Source: Deinococcus grandis
Lineage (GTDB): Bacteria; Deinococcota; Deinococci; Deinococcales; Deinococcaceae
Length of the DNA stretch: 64,000 nt
Reading direction: 5' to 3'
NCBI RefSeq assembly: GCF_001485435.1
Contig: NZ_BCMS01000001.1
Coordinates: 1,497,501 to 1,561,500, forward strand
The notes below the pieces were generated by a model. The model was not told the origin of the DNA, did no database searches, and saw only the letters and a list, made by a program, of their open reading frames with translations. Within the stretch, counting starts at the first letter, position 1, and every line of letters begins with the position of its first letter. Positions 16,795 to 25,726 of the stretch are shown here, piece by piece. Made by a program: the position numbers and the translations under genes.

Positions 16795-18351
16795 TCAGGG
16801 AATGTCGAGTTCGCCCTGCCATCCGGCGGGGAGGTTCAGGAGTTGCTTCAGGGGCGTGTCGCCGTGTTTGAGGAGGTACGTGAGGAAGTTCATCTCGCGT
16901 TCCTGTGGCGTGCCGTTGGGGAGGAGGTGGGCTTTCAGGCGGGTGAGCTGGCCGCTGCGGTCGTTCTCGGCGCGGGCGAGGGCCTGCGTGGCGAGGCGTT
17001 GCAGGTGCGCGACGCGGGCGACGGTGCGGGTGCGGGTGCGCGCGGCGGCGCCGATGAGGGTGGGGTCGAGGTCGGCGATCTCGGCGGTGAGGGCGTCCAG
17101 GCGGGTCCTCAGGTCGTCCAGTCGCTCGGTGGTGACGGCTCCGGCGTGGCGTTCGGCGGCCAGGGCGCGGCCCAGCACGCCGTCGGGGTCCGCCTGGACC
17201 TGCGCGGCGGTGGCGTTCAGCCGTTTCAGCAGGCGCGTGACGTTCGGTTCGCGCCACGTGACGCTCAGGCGGGGCCACAGCATCGGCTGACGCAGGCCGT
17301 GCAGGGGGTACACGTCCCGGAGTTGCGCGCCGTACGCGATCTCGCCGGGGCCGACGACGAACGCCAGGGTGGGCAGCAGGGCATCCTGCACGGCGGGTCT
17401 CAGGCCAGCAGCGGGCGTCAGGCGGGTGGGGTCGGCATCCAGCAGTGCCAGGAGCTCGGCGCGGGTGTAGCGCCGTGTGGCCGTGACGAACGCCTGCCCG
17501 TCCACGCGCAGCAGGCGGCGCTGCCCGTCGTCCTCCTCGATGAAGAGGTTCGTGGCGCCGTCCGGGCGGCGCAGCTGCGGCTCGAACCCGTCCGCGATCA
17601 TCCGCGCGGCCGCCGCCTCGATGGCCCGTGAGGACGCCAGCGGGTCGCCCAGTTCCCGCGCGAGAGTCGGGGCCATCAATCGCGCCAGCGCCGGGTGCAT
17701 CGGGTCGAGGACCAGCAGGCCCGCGCCACCCAGCAGCCCGTGGATCAGGCGGGCGAACACGTCGGCGTAGCTGCCGCCCGCCTGCGCGGCCCGGTCGAAG
17801 CGGGCGCGGACAGCGGCGACGTGCTCGGCGGGCGCGTCGCAGGCGTCCAGCAGCGCGTGCACCTGCACCGTCCACTCGGGCTGCCAGGGCACGCGGCCCA
17901 CCGGGACGCCCTCGGGGACGTCCAGGGTCAGGCGGTGCAGACGCTCGCTGGCGTCCAGCAGGGACGTGCTCGCCACCTCGGCGGCGTCGTGGTCCTGGCT
18001 GGCGATCCAGTACACCGCGACGACCGGGGCTTCGTCGGTGTCCAGTTGCCGCGCCAGCAGGGCCGCGTCCGCGCCCTTGTGCACCGAGTAGGCCGGGCCG
18101 GTCAGGGCGCCCGCCTGCTGTCCGGTGACGACCACGCGGGACGCCGGGTGCGCCAGCCGGGTCAGCCCCGCCTCCACGGTGGGGGTCAGGGTGCCCAGGT
18201 CGCGGTGGTAGGCGCGCAGCGCGTCCGCGAGGGCCACGCGGTCGATGTCGGGCCGGGATTCGGCCTGCGCGGTCTCCAGCGCTCCTGCGGGCAGGCGCAC
18301 GTAGTCCAGCAGCCCACCGTTCCTGTATTCCGCCCCTGCGTTTCGCGCCAT
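16795..18351 (-). CDS. bshC: Putative cysteine ligase BshC (bacillithiol synthesis)
   Basis: 518 residues from ATG 18351, with a GGAAGGAAG ribosome binding site, one of few in the window. The signature VVTGQQAGALTGPAYSVHKG is near residue 75 and VAVYWIASQDHD follows; both are diagnostic of BshC. It joins cysteine to glucosaminyl-malate to finish bacillithiol, the low-molecular-weight thiol used by Firmicutes and Deinococcus-Thermus. bshA and bshB are not in this window. A helical coiled stretch lies at about 380-460. Confidence 0.93.
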   Translation of the reverse strand: MARNAGAEYRNGGLLDYVRLPAGALETAQAESRPDIDRVALADALRAYHRDLGTLTPTVEAGLTRLAHPASRVVVTGQQAGALTGPAYSVHKGADAALLARQLDTDEAPVVAVYWIASQDHDAAEVASTSLLDASERLHRLTLDVPEGVPVGRVPWQPEWTVQVHALLDACDAPAEHVAAVRARFDRAAQAGGSYADVFARLIHGLLGGAGLLVLDPMHPALARLMAPTLARELGDPLASSRAIEAAAARMIADGFEPQLRRPDGATNLFIEEDDGQRRLLRVDGQAFVTATRRYTRAELLALLDADPTRLTPAAGLRPAVQDALLPTLAFVVGPGEIAYGAQLRDVYPLHGLRQPMLWPRLSVTWREPNVTRLLKRLNATAAQVQADPDGVLGRALAAERHAGAVTTERLDDLRTRLDALTAEIADLDPTLIGAAARTRTRTVARVAHLQRLATQALARAENDRSGQLTRLKAHLLPNGTPQEREMNFLTYLLKHGDTPLKQLLNLPAGWQGELDIP

Positions 18352-18541
18352 TCGTCTTCCTTCCCGGTGCCTGCCGCCCCAGGGGCTGCCCGGCCCGATG
18401 CCGACCGGTTCATGGTCGGCGTGCCCACCCGTTCTCGCTGAGAATCGGGCGCGGCACTGCAACGGGTGTCACACTACACCAGAACCTAAAGCGGAGGGGT
18501 GCCGCGCGGCCCGCGCCAGACGGAGCGAGCAGCACTCGGAA

Positions 18542-19216
18542 TCAGCGCAGCGGTTCCTGCGTCGCCCGCTCCAGCCCCGCGCGGTCCGTCAGGATGATCC
18601 GCCGGTACCCCAGGTCCAGCAGGCCCCGCGACCGGAAATCCCCCAGCAGCTTCGTGATCGTCTCCCGCGTGCTGCCCACCACGTGCGCCAGATCCTGGTG
18701 CGACACCCGGTCCCGCAGCGCCAGCGACCCACCCTCCGGCCAGGGGCCCTCGCGCTCGGCGAGGTTCAGCAGGGCCAGCGCCAGCCGCTGCGACACCTCC
18801 AGGAACACCAGCCCCGACAGGCGTTCCTGCACGCCGCGCGTCTGCCGGGTGATCTGCTCGGTCAGGGCGACCGCCACCGCCGGTTGCGCCTGCGTCAGGC
18901 GGCCCAGCACGTCCCGGCCCAGCAGCAGCGCCTCGGCGTCGTCCATCGCCTCGGCGTACATGCCGCACTGCTCGCCCGGCAGCAGCGCCGCCGCGCACAG
19001 CAGCGCCCCGGCGCCGTGCACGTCCAGCGTCACCTCGCGCGCGCCCGTCCCCAGGCGGTACAGCCGCACAGAGCCGCGCAGCAGCACGAACAGCGCCTCG
19101 GCCGGGTCCTCCGGGTGGAACAGCAGTTCACCGCGGCCCCAGCGTCCCACGCGCCCCGAGGCCGTCACCTGCGCCTGCACGTCCGCAGGAAGGGCACCGA
19201 AAGCACCGGGTAACAT
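18542..19216 (-). CDS. Crp/Fnr family transcriptional regulator
   Basis: 224 residues from ATG 19216, with CATACT ending 7 bases upstream as a likely leaderless -10. The cyclic-nucleotide-binding fold (GELLFHPEDPAEALFVLLRGSVRLYR at about 28-53) is followed by a dimer helix and the HTH DLAHVVGSTRETITKLLGDF at about 170-189. The Glu-Arg pair needed to bind cAMP is not obvious, so the ligand is unknown. No iron-sulphur cysteine set of FNR is present. Target genes are not evident. Deinococcus has several Crp relatives in stress responses, but I cannot assign this to one. Confidence 0.88.
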   Translation of the reverse strand: MLPGAFGALPADVQAQVTASGRVGRWGRGELLFHPEDPAEALFVLLRGSVRLYRLGTGAREVTLDVHGAGALLCAAALLPGEQCGMYAEAMDDAEALLLGRDVLGRLTQAQPAVAVALTEQITRQTRGVQERLSGLVFLEVSQRLALALLNLAEREGPWPEGGSLALRDRVSHQDLAHVVGSTRETITKLLGDFRSRGLLDLGYRRIILTDRAGLERATQEPLR

Positions 19217-19336
19217 GCCACGCAGTATGCCCCACACGGGCCCGATCCGCGCAAGCCCCCGCCCGGCGCGCCCGGAGGGGCCACACCCTTCGGTGGACGC
19301 GCCGCCCGGCGGGCGTGCATTACAATCCACGCCAGC

Positions 19337-20089
<753 letters not shown>

Positions 20090-20111
20090 ACCCGGGCCGG
20101 TGCAGGGCCTA

Positions 20112-20160
20112 CAGGAGAGGGGGAGGTCCATGGGGTTCGCCCCCGCACCTCCCCCTCCTG
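20112..20160. terminator. Terminator between convergent glycosyltransferase and mrdA
   Basis: CAGGAG-AGGGGGAGGT pairs with ACCTCCCCCTCCTG, with two unpaired bases in the 5' arm; it probably serves both strands. Confidence 0.75.
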
Positions 20161-20176
20161 TCGTCCCGCCGCCCCG

Positions 20177-22252
20177 TCAGGGCGTCTGCACGCCCGGCGT
20201 GGCCTTCGCGGCGCTGGCCTTCGCCCGCTCGGCGCGGGTCTTGTACACCTGATGCATCTGCTCCAGTTCCCCGGTGCAGGGCTGCTGCTGCGCCAGCGGC
20301 AGCGCGCTGAGCTTCTCGTCCAGCGTCACGCACCAGCGCGCCGCGAACATCCGCTTCACGGCCCGCAGCGCCGGACCCGAACCTTCCCCGCCGAACTGGA
20401 AGAACGCCACCACCGCGAAGGTCGGCGTGCCGTCCTTCCCGATCGGCCCGTACCCCTCGTACCACGCGTGCGTGTACGCGTACCCCTGCCGGGAACTCGT
20501 GCCGTTCTCGGCCGTGCCGGTCTTCCCGGCCGTCCGCACCGGGAAGCGGTCCGGGCCGATCTCATGCTGCGCGGTGCCGTACCGGGTTCCGGCGGTCGTG
20601 CCGCTCATGCCTTCCTGCACGAACTTGAAGGCGTCCACCTTGCCGTCGTACACGACGCTCGTGGCGGGCTTGAGCGGCTCGCGCTGCCCGGCGACGCTGC
20701 GCAGCACCGTCAGGGGCCGCTGCTGCCCGTCGTTCACGATGGTGCTCATCACCCACGCGACCTGCGCGGGCGTCACCTGCACGCTGCCCTGCCCGATACT
20801 CATGTTCAGCGCGAAGCCCGGGTACCACGGGTCCTGCGGCGCGGCGTAGTCATCCGGGCCGCGCATCTCGCCCAGTTTCTCCCCGACGATCTCCAGCCCG
20901 GTAGGCCGCAGGTACCCCAGTTCCTTCATGCGCTGCACCAGCGTCCGCCCGTACCGTTCCGGACCGGCCGACGCCGCCGAGTGGTAATACCACGGGTTGC
21001 ACGAGTACGAGATCGCCAGTTTCCCGTCCACCACGCCCAGCGGGTACCCCGCCCAGTTCTTGCGCGGCGCCCGCCCGAAGTAATACACCGGGTTGCACGG
21101 CAACGAGAAGTTCCCCCAGCGTTCCTCCTGCATGAGCGTCGTGGCGATCTTGAACACACTGCCCGGCGCGTACGCCTGCACCGCCCGGTTCGCCGTCACG
21201 GCGTCCAGTTCCGCCAGCGGCCGGTTCGGGTCGATCGCCCAGTTCTTCGCCTTCGGGTCCGGGCTCGGCACGCGCGAGAACCAGTTCGGGTCGTACGTCG
21301 GGGCGCTCGCCAGGGCCAGCACCTCGTTCGTGCGGGGATCCAGCGCGATCACCGCGCCCCGCGCGTACGGTTCGGGCGCCTTGCCGTGCTTCGCGCGCCC
21401 CCTGTTCACGTCCGCCAGACCCTCGCGCAGCGCCGTCTCGGCCGTGCGCTGCAGCAGCGAATCGATGGACAGCGTCACGTCCTTGCCCTTCACGCCCGGA
21501 TCGATCACCCGTTCCGTCTGCGGCTTCCCGGCGGCCGTGACCTCCCGGCGGCGCAGGCCGTTCTTGCCTTCCAGCGTCCGCTGCAGGCTGTACTCCAGGC
21601 CCGAACGGCCCACGAGGTCCCCCTGCGTGTACCCGTCCTCCTTCACCTGCGATTCGGACGCCTCCTGCACGTACCCCAGGAGGTGCGCGGCCATCTTGCC
21701 CTGCGGGTACACCCGCTCGACCCGCTCGCGCAGCTCCAGGCTGGGCACGAGCACCGTGTACTCGTACAGCGCCGCCAGCCGCTCCTGCGGGATGTTCCGC
21801 GCCAGGACCGTCGCCGGTTCCCGCTCGTAATCCGGTTCGCGCGGCTGGCCGTTCACCAGCACGTCGCCCCCAATGCCCGCGAGGTACACGATCTTGTCCC
21901 ACCCGGGAATGGGCGTCTCCCGGTCCGATTTCCGCAGGCGCCCGGTGTACACCAGGTCCACCGCCAGCCGGTTCGTGGCGAGCAGCACGCCGTCCCGCGT
22001 GCGGATCTCGCCGCGCAGGGCGCGCAGCACCTCGTCCCGCTGGTAGTTACTGGCCGAACGCACCGCGAACTGATCGTGCAGCGACACCTGCAGGTAGTAC
22101 AGGCGCGCGCCCAGCAGCGCCAGCGCCACGCTGAACCCCAGCGCGATCTTCTGCACCCGCGTGCCGCCCGCCACGCGCGGCGCGGTCAGACCCGCCCCCG
22201 CGCGGCGCCGCAACCGGTCCCGCCGGTCCCAGACCCGGTCGGCGCGACTCAC
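20177..22252 (-). CDS. mrdA: Penicillin-binding protein 2 (elongation transpeptidase)
   Basis: 691 residues from GTG 22252, overlapping the mreD stop (GTGA). One membrane anchor (about 33-52), a dimerisation domain with LRGEIRTRDGVLLATN, then the transpeptidase domain: Ser365 in APGSVFK, SxN as Ser417-Cys-Asn419, and Lys577 in AGKTGTAE. It cross-links peptidoglycan during side-wall growth together with MreC, MreD and RodA. It is the last gene of the deoC-maf-mreC-mreD-mrdA operon; rodA is not adjacent. A C-terminal extension of about 40 residues has two cysteines (RWCVTLDE and QQPCTGE) that might pair. Confidence 0.94.
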   Translation of the reverse strand: MSRADRVWDRRDRLRRRAGAGLTAPRVAGGTRVQKIALGFSVALALLGARLYYLQVSLHDQFAVRSASNYQRDEVLRALRGEIRTRDGVLLATNRLAVDLVYTGRLRKSDRETPIPGWDKIVYLAGIGGDVLVNGQPREPDYEREPATVLARNIPQERLAALYEYTVLVPSLELRERVERVYPQGKMAAHLLGYVQEASESQVKEDGYTQGDLVGRSGLEYSLQRTLEGKNGLRRREVTAAGKPQTERVIDPGVKGKDVTLSIDSLLQRTAETALREGLADVNRGRAKHGKAPEPYARGAVIALDPRTNEVLALASAPTYDPNWFSRVPSPDPKAKNWAIDPNRPLAELDAVTANRAVQAYAPGSVFKIATTLMQEERWGNFSLPCNPVYYFGRAPRKNWAGYPLGVVDGKLAISYSCNPWYYHSAASAGPERYGRTLVQRMKELGYLRPTGLEIVGEKLGEMRGPDDYAAPQDPWYPGFALNMSIGQGSVQVTPAQVAWVMSTIVNDGQQRPLTVLRSVAGQREPLKPATSVVYDGKVDAFKFVQEGMSGTTAGTRYGTAQHEIGPDRFPVRTAGKTGTAENGTSSRQGYAYTHAWYEGYGPIGKDGTPTFAVVAFFQFGGEGSGPALRAVKRMFAARWCVTLDEKLSALPLAQQQPCTGELEQMHQVYKTRAERAKASAAKATPGVQTP

Positions 22253-22785
22253 GCGAGCTGCTCCTCGACCGTCACGCGCGGCCCGAACGTCCACGCCAGC
22301 AGCCGCTCCCACAGCGGGAACAGCAGGAACGTCCCCACGAACACCAGCGGCGGCGTGACCGCCAGCATCTGCGGCGTCACCAGCGGCTCACGCAGCCAGT
22401 ACGTCAGGAACAGGAACACCAGCCACTGCCCCGCCACGCCCAGCAGCACGCCCAGCAGCGCCTGCACCAGCCCCGCGTCCGACAGGTACCGCCGCGCCCA
22501 CACCACCAGCAGCGCCGCGCCCGCCAGGCCCGCGGCGTGCAGGCCCAGCGTCCCGCCGCCCAGCACGTCCTGCGTGAATCCCAGCCCGTACGCGGCGAGC
22601 AGCGCCGACACCGGCGACAGGCGCGCCGCCAGTCCCACGGCCGTCAACAGGAACAGGTCCGGGGTGGGCACCCCCACCGCGTCCGACAGGCGCGCCAACA
22701 GCCCCTGCGCGAGCAGCAGCAGCAGCAGGTACACCACCAGCCGCGCCCAGCGCACCGACCCGCGCCCAGTCACCGGACGGATCAC
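22249..22785 (-). CDS. mreD: Rod shape-determining protein MreD
   Basis: 178 residues, five or six membrane segments, starting at GTG 22785 that overlaps the mreC stop. Sequence is poorly conserved in this family. The assignment rests on length, topology, the PTPDLFLLTAVGLAARLSP and GFTQDVLGGGTLGLHA segments, and its place between mreC and mrdA. An integral membrane part of the elongation complex. Confidence 0.88.
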   Translation of the reverse strand: MIRPVTGRGSVRWARLVVYLLLLLLAQGLLARLSDAVGVPTPDLFLLTAVGLAARLSPVSALLAAYGLGFTQDVLGGGTLGLHAAGLAGAALLVVWARRYLSDAGLVQALLGVLLGVAGQWLVFLFLTYWLREPLVTPQMLAVTPPLVFVGTFLLFPLWERLLAWTFGPRVTVEEQLA

Positions 22786-23564
22786 AGGCCCTCCAGGATC
22801 GTCACGTCTTCCACCACGCCCACGTCCACGGCGGGCTTCACGATCACCGTGCGGCTGATGTCATTCGGTCCCATCGGCAGCACCTCCTCCACGCGCCCCA
22901 CCGGAATGCCCACCGGGAACACGCCCCCCTGACTGTTCGTCACGAGCACGTCCCCCACCCGGATCGGCACGCCCCGCGAGAACTCCGCCCGCAGGCGGTC
23001 CGGCGGCGTGCCGTGCGCCACGCCACGCCCACCCCGGTTGCCCTGCAACGTCACGCCCACGACACTCTCGGGGTCCACGAGCGCCAGCACCGTGGACTGC
23101 CCCGGCGCGACACTCACCACCTGACCCACCAGCCCCGCCGGGACCGTCACGGGCATGTGCACTCGCACGCCGTCCCGCGCGCCACGGTTCAGGTCCAGCC
23201 GCGCCTGCAGCGGACTGGGGTCCACGCCGATCACCTGCGCGATCGCCAGCGCGTTCGGCGCCTGCGTCGTCGTGATGACCAGCACCTGCTTCAGGCGCCC
23301 CACCTCACGCGACAGCAGCTCGGTGCGCTGCTTCAGGAGGTCATTCTCCTTCTGCAGCTCCTTCACCTGCGCCGACTGGTCCCGGTCCTGCATGAGCGTC
23401 ACGTACGCGCGGCGCACGTTGTCCGCCGCCGTCACCGACAGGCGCGTGACCGGCGCCACCCCGGCCCGCAGCGCCGCCGGGGCCGCCACCTGAAAGCGCG
23501 TCAGGACCATGCTGAGAAACAACAGGCCCGCGAACACCGCCAGGATCAACCGCCAGCCCTTCAC
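22782..23564 (-). CDS. mreC: Rod shape-determining protein MreC
   Basis: 260 residues from GTG 23564, overlapping the maf stop. An N-terminal membrane anchor (about 5-22) is followed by a coiled coil at 60-95 (QVKELQKENDLLKQRTELL) and two beta domains with LNRGARDGVRVHMPV, VTLQGNRG, VGDVLVTNSQGGVFPVG and IPVGRVEEV. Periplasm-facing scaffold that links MreB to the PBP2/RodA synthase. Confidence 0.93.
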   Translation of the reverse strand: MKGWRLILAVFAGLLFLSMVLTRFQVAAPAALRAGVAPVTRLSVTAADNVRRAYVTLMQDRDQSAQVKELQKENDLLKQRTELLSREVGRLKQVLVITTTQAPNALAIAQVIGVDPSPLQARLDLNRGARDGVRVHMPVTVPAGLVGQVVSVAPGQSTVLALVDPESVVGVTLQGNRGGRGVAHGTPPDRLRAEFSRGVPIRVGDVLVTNSQGGVFPVGIPVGRVEEVLPMGPNDISRTVIVKPAVDVGVVEDVTILEGL

Positions 23565-24199
23565 TCGGCCCCGGCCCCCAGCGTGCCCCACACGGGCACC
23601 CCCGCCCCGCGCAGCAGGCGCGTCACGACACTCAGCGGGAAGCCCACCACGTTCGAGTACTCACCCTCCAGCCGCTCCACGAGCGCCATGCCCAGCCCCT
23701 GGATGCCGTACCCGCCCGCCTTGTCCAGCCCCTCGCCGGACGCCGCGTAGAACGCGATCTCGTCGGGCAGCAGGGCGCGGAACGTGACCGCCGTGCGCGC
23801 CACCTCCACCACCTCCGACCCGCCCGACAGCACCGCGACGCCCGTATACACCTCGTGCGTGCGGCCCGACAGGCGACGCAGGAACACCTCGTTCTCCTGC
23901 GCGGACTCCGGCTTGCCCAGCAACTCCGCGCCCGCCGCGACCACGGTATCCGCCGCGATCACCACAGACCCCTGCGCCATGCGCGCCACCGCGCGGCCCT
24001 TCAGCAGCGCCAGTTCCGCCGCCAGCCGCGCCGGGTCCGCCTCACGGCTGTCCTCCGGCTCACCACTGACCTGCACGGTGAACGGCACGCCGAGCCCGGC
24101 CAGCAGTTCCCGCCGACGCGGACTGCCCGACGCGAGCACCACCGGCACGCCCGGCGTGCCAGTTTCAACGGGGTCGGAGTCCGTCTGTTCCGTGACCAC
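23561..24199 (-). CDS. maf: Maf-like nucleotide pyrophosphatase
   Basis: Core motifs VVLASGSPRRRELLAGLG, VIAADTVV and GYGIQGLGMALVERLEGEYSNVVG identify Maf, a cytoplasmic pyrophosphatase for dTTP, UTP or modified nucleotides. The start is uncertain. GTG 24199 gives 212 residues; GTG 24148, right before the core, would give the family's usual 195; and the frame is open up to GTG 24334, directly after the deoC stop. A family-1 repeat copy lies at 24174-24320, so any start at 24199 or earlier is inside the repeat and adds repeat-encoded residues. Second gene of the deoC-mrdA operon. Confidence 0.85.
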   Translation of the reverse strand: MVTEQTDSDPVETGTPGVPVVLASGSPRRRELLAGLGVPFTVQVSGEPEDSREADPARLAAELALLKGRAVARMAQGSVVIAADTVVAAGAELLGKPESAQENEVFLRRLSGRTHEVYTGVAVLSGGSEVVEVARTAVTFRALLPDEIAFYAASGEGLDKAGGYGIQGLGMALVERLEGEYSNVVGFPLSVVTRLLRGAGVPVWGTLGAGAE

Positions 24200-24320
24200 C
24201 TCAGAACGGCCCTGAGGTGCCCACTCCACGCCCGGCCCCCGACTGTCTCCCACTCGCTCTGCGGCGCAGCTCTGTGAGTCCGCTCGGATTGAACGGGGCT
24301 GCGCCCCATCCAATCGGAGT
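24174..24320 (-). repeat. Dispersed repeat family 1, copy F, overlapping the maf start region
   Basis: Diverged copy. The 8/7/8 hairpin is CACCTCAG (24195-24202), loop AACGGCC, CTGAGGTG, fully different from other copies yet perfectly paired. The outer hairpin is GATTGAACGGGGC with GCCCCATCCAATC. It also carries an extra CTCTGCGGCGCAGCTCTGTGA module that recurs at 58587-58605 beside copy E. Nothing else separates deoC from maf. Confidence 0.85.
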
Positions 24321-24334
24321 GCTTCTTCACTCAC

Positions 24335-25012
24335 TCAGTACCCCTCGCCCATCCGCTCGCCCGCCACCAGTGCCACGCCGCCCGACGTACCCAGGCGCGT
24401 CGCCCCGGCCTCGATCATGGCCCGCGCGTCATCCGGCGTGCGCACGCCACCCGCCGCCTTGATCTGCACGCGCTCCTGCGCGCCCAGACCCGCGATCACC
24501 TCGGCCATCAGACGCACGTCGTCCAGCGTCGCGCCGCCCGTGCCGAAGCCCGTGCTCGTCTTCACGAAGTCCGCCCCGGCCCGCACCACCGCCGCCGTCG
24601 CCTCCCGCTTCTGCTCATCGGTCAGGAAGCACGTCTCGATGATCACCTTCAGCGCGGCGTCCGGAATCGCACGGCGCACCGCGCGCACATCCGCCTCCAC
24701 CGCGTCCCACTCGTTCGCCAGCGCCGCGCCGATGTGAATCACCATATCCACCTCGTCCGCACCCGCCTCCACACTCAGGCGGGCCTCCACGGCCTTCTGC
24801 TCGCTACTGACCGCACCCAGCGGGAACCCACACACGGTCGCCACCTTCACGTCCGAACCCGCCAGCTCCGCCTTCGCCAGCGGGATGAACACCGGGTTCA
24901 GGCACACCGCAAAGAACGAATGTTCACGCGCCTCAGCGCACAATTTCACGATGTCCGCGCGGGTGGCGGTGGGCTTCAGGAGGGTATGGTCAATGAACGA
25001 AGACAGCTTCAC
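24335..25012 (-). CDS. deoC: Deoxyribose-phosphate aldolase
   Basis: 225 residues from GTG 25012, 7 bases after TATTCT (25020-25025), so leaderless. It cleaves 2-deoxyribose 5-phosphate to glyceraldehyde 3-phosphate and acetaldehyde in deoxynucleoside salvage. The Schiff-base lysine is in DFVKTSTGFGTGG and a second key lysine in QIKAAGGVRT. First gene of an operon with maf and the mre/mrdA genes, mixing nucleotide clean-up with cell-wall elongation. Confidence 0.95.
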   Translation of the reverse strand: MKLSSFIDHTLLKPTATRADIVKLCAEAREHSFFAVCLNPVFIPLAKAELAGSDVKVATVCGFPLGAVSSEQKAVEARLSVEAGADEVDMVIHIGAALANEWDAVEADVRAVRRAIPDAALKVIIETCFLTDEQKREATAAVVRAGADFVKTSTGFGTGGATLDDVRLMAEVIAGLGAQERVQIKAAGGVRTPDDARAMIEAGATRLGTSGGVALVAGERMGEGY

Positions 25013-25055
25013 GCCCCCCAGAATACCCCCCCCAGCCTAAGAAAGATTGACCCGA

Positions 25056-25114
25056 AAGGAGGAGAGGAAACAGACGTGAGGCGGTCCTGCTCAGCGGTCT
25101 TTCCCGCAGAGTGA
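25056..25114 (+). other. Strong ribosome binding site and 12-codon mini-ORF, no known gene
   Basis: AAGGAGGAG (25056-25064) is near-perfectly complementary to 16S rRNA. The only frame it could serve is GTG 25076 to TGA 25112-25114, encoding 12 residues with two cysteines absent (one Cys only). It lies in the 224-base gap between deoC and the thioesterase. It may be chance or a leader peptide. Confidence 0.25.
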
Positions 25115-25185
25115 CGGGGCTGTACCGGGGCGGTGCTTAGGTGAACCGCGTGGTGAGGCGGGGGCGCTGTGGGGTCTTCTCCGCT

Positions 25186-25205
25186 TATACTTGAACTCAG
25201 TTCAA
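25186..25205 (+). promoter_or_regulatory. Promoter with overlapping perfect palindrome (operator)
   Basis: The -10 TATACT (25186-25191) runs directly into TTGAACT-C-AGTTCAA (25191-25205), a perfect 15-bp dyad that would cover the transcription start. This is a typical repressor site position. The regulator is unknown. No convincing -35 box. Confidence 0.7.
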
Positions 25206-25236
25206 TTTCCGAGTTCTCTCCCTGGAGGTTTCACCC

Positions 25237-25722
25237 ATGACCCAAGCTGCCACCCTGCCCGCTTTCGCCGTCGCCGCCGTCAAGAAGGCCCTGCACGACA
25301 TTCCCATGAACGCCACGGTCGGCGTGCAGATCACGGACGTGGGGGTGGGCTGGGCGACCGGTGAGGCGCCGGATACCGCGCCGTTCCGCAATCACCTGGG
25401 CACCATTCACGCGGGCGTGCAGTTCCTGCTGGCCGAGGCGGTGAGTGGCGCGGCGTTCGCGGGGGCGTTCGCGGCGCAGCTCTCGGGCGCGGTGCCGCTG
25501 ATCGAGAAGCTGGAGACGCACTACGTGAACCGCGCCGTGGGTGACCTGACCGCGCGGGCCGAGGTGGCGGACCCGGCGCAGATCGCGGTGGCCCACGCGG
25601 AGTTCGCGGCGGACGGTCGCGCGCGCCTGGTCATCAACGTGACCGTGCAGGACGGCGAGGGGAAGGACGTGATGCGCGCCGTCGCCCACTGGTACCTGCG
25701 CGCCCGCCCGCAGGCGAAGTAA
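25237..25722 (+). CDS. Hotdog-fold thioesterase-like protein (PaaI/DUF4442 type)
   Basis: 161 residues from ATG 25237 with GGAGG 8 bases upstream. The NHLGTIHAGVQFLLAEAVSGAA segment at about 51-72 is the helix and catalytic loop of the PaaI-like/DUF4442 hotdog family, and LETHYVNRAVGDLTARAEV follows as the central strands. It probably hydrolyses an acyl-CoA; the substrate is not known. It is preceded by an operator-like palindrome and followed within 5 bases by a P-loop protein gene, then by a methylmalonyl-CoA epimerase gene, which suggests acyl-CoA metabolism. Confidence 0.82.
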   Translation: MTQAATLPAFAVAAVKKALHDIPMNATVGVQITDVGVGWATGEAPDTAPFRNHLGTIHAGVQFLLAEAVSGAAFAGAFAAQLSGAVPLIEKLETHYVNRAVGDLTARAEVADPAQIAVAHAEFAADGRARLVINVTVQDGEGKDVMRAVAHWYLRARPQAK

Positions 25723-25726
25723 CGGC

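Noticed and set aside
18352..18462. A longer BshC starting at a TTG codon behind TAGTGT
   Set aside because: ATG 18351 has one of the best ribosome binding sites in the window and gives the expected start for the family.
20252..22858. An 868-codon plus-strand open frame
   Set aside because: Shadow of mrdA and mreD in the opposite strand; no domain, and the antisense frame of a PBP with intact catalytic motifs.
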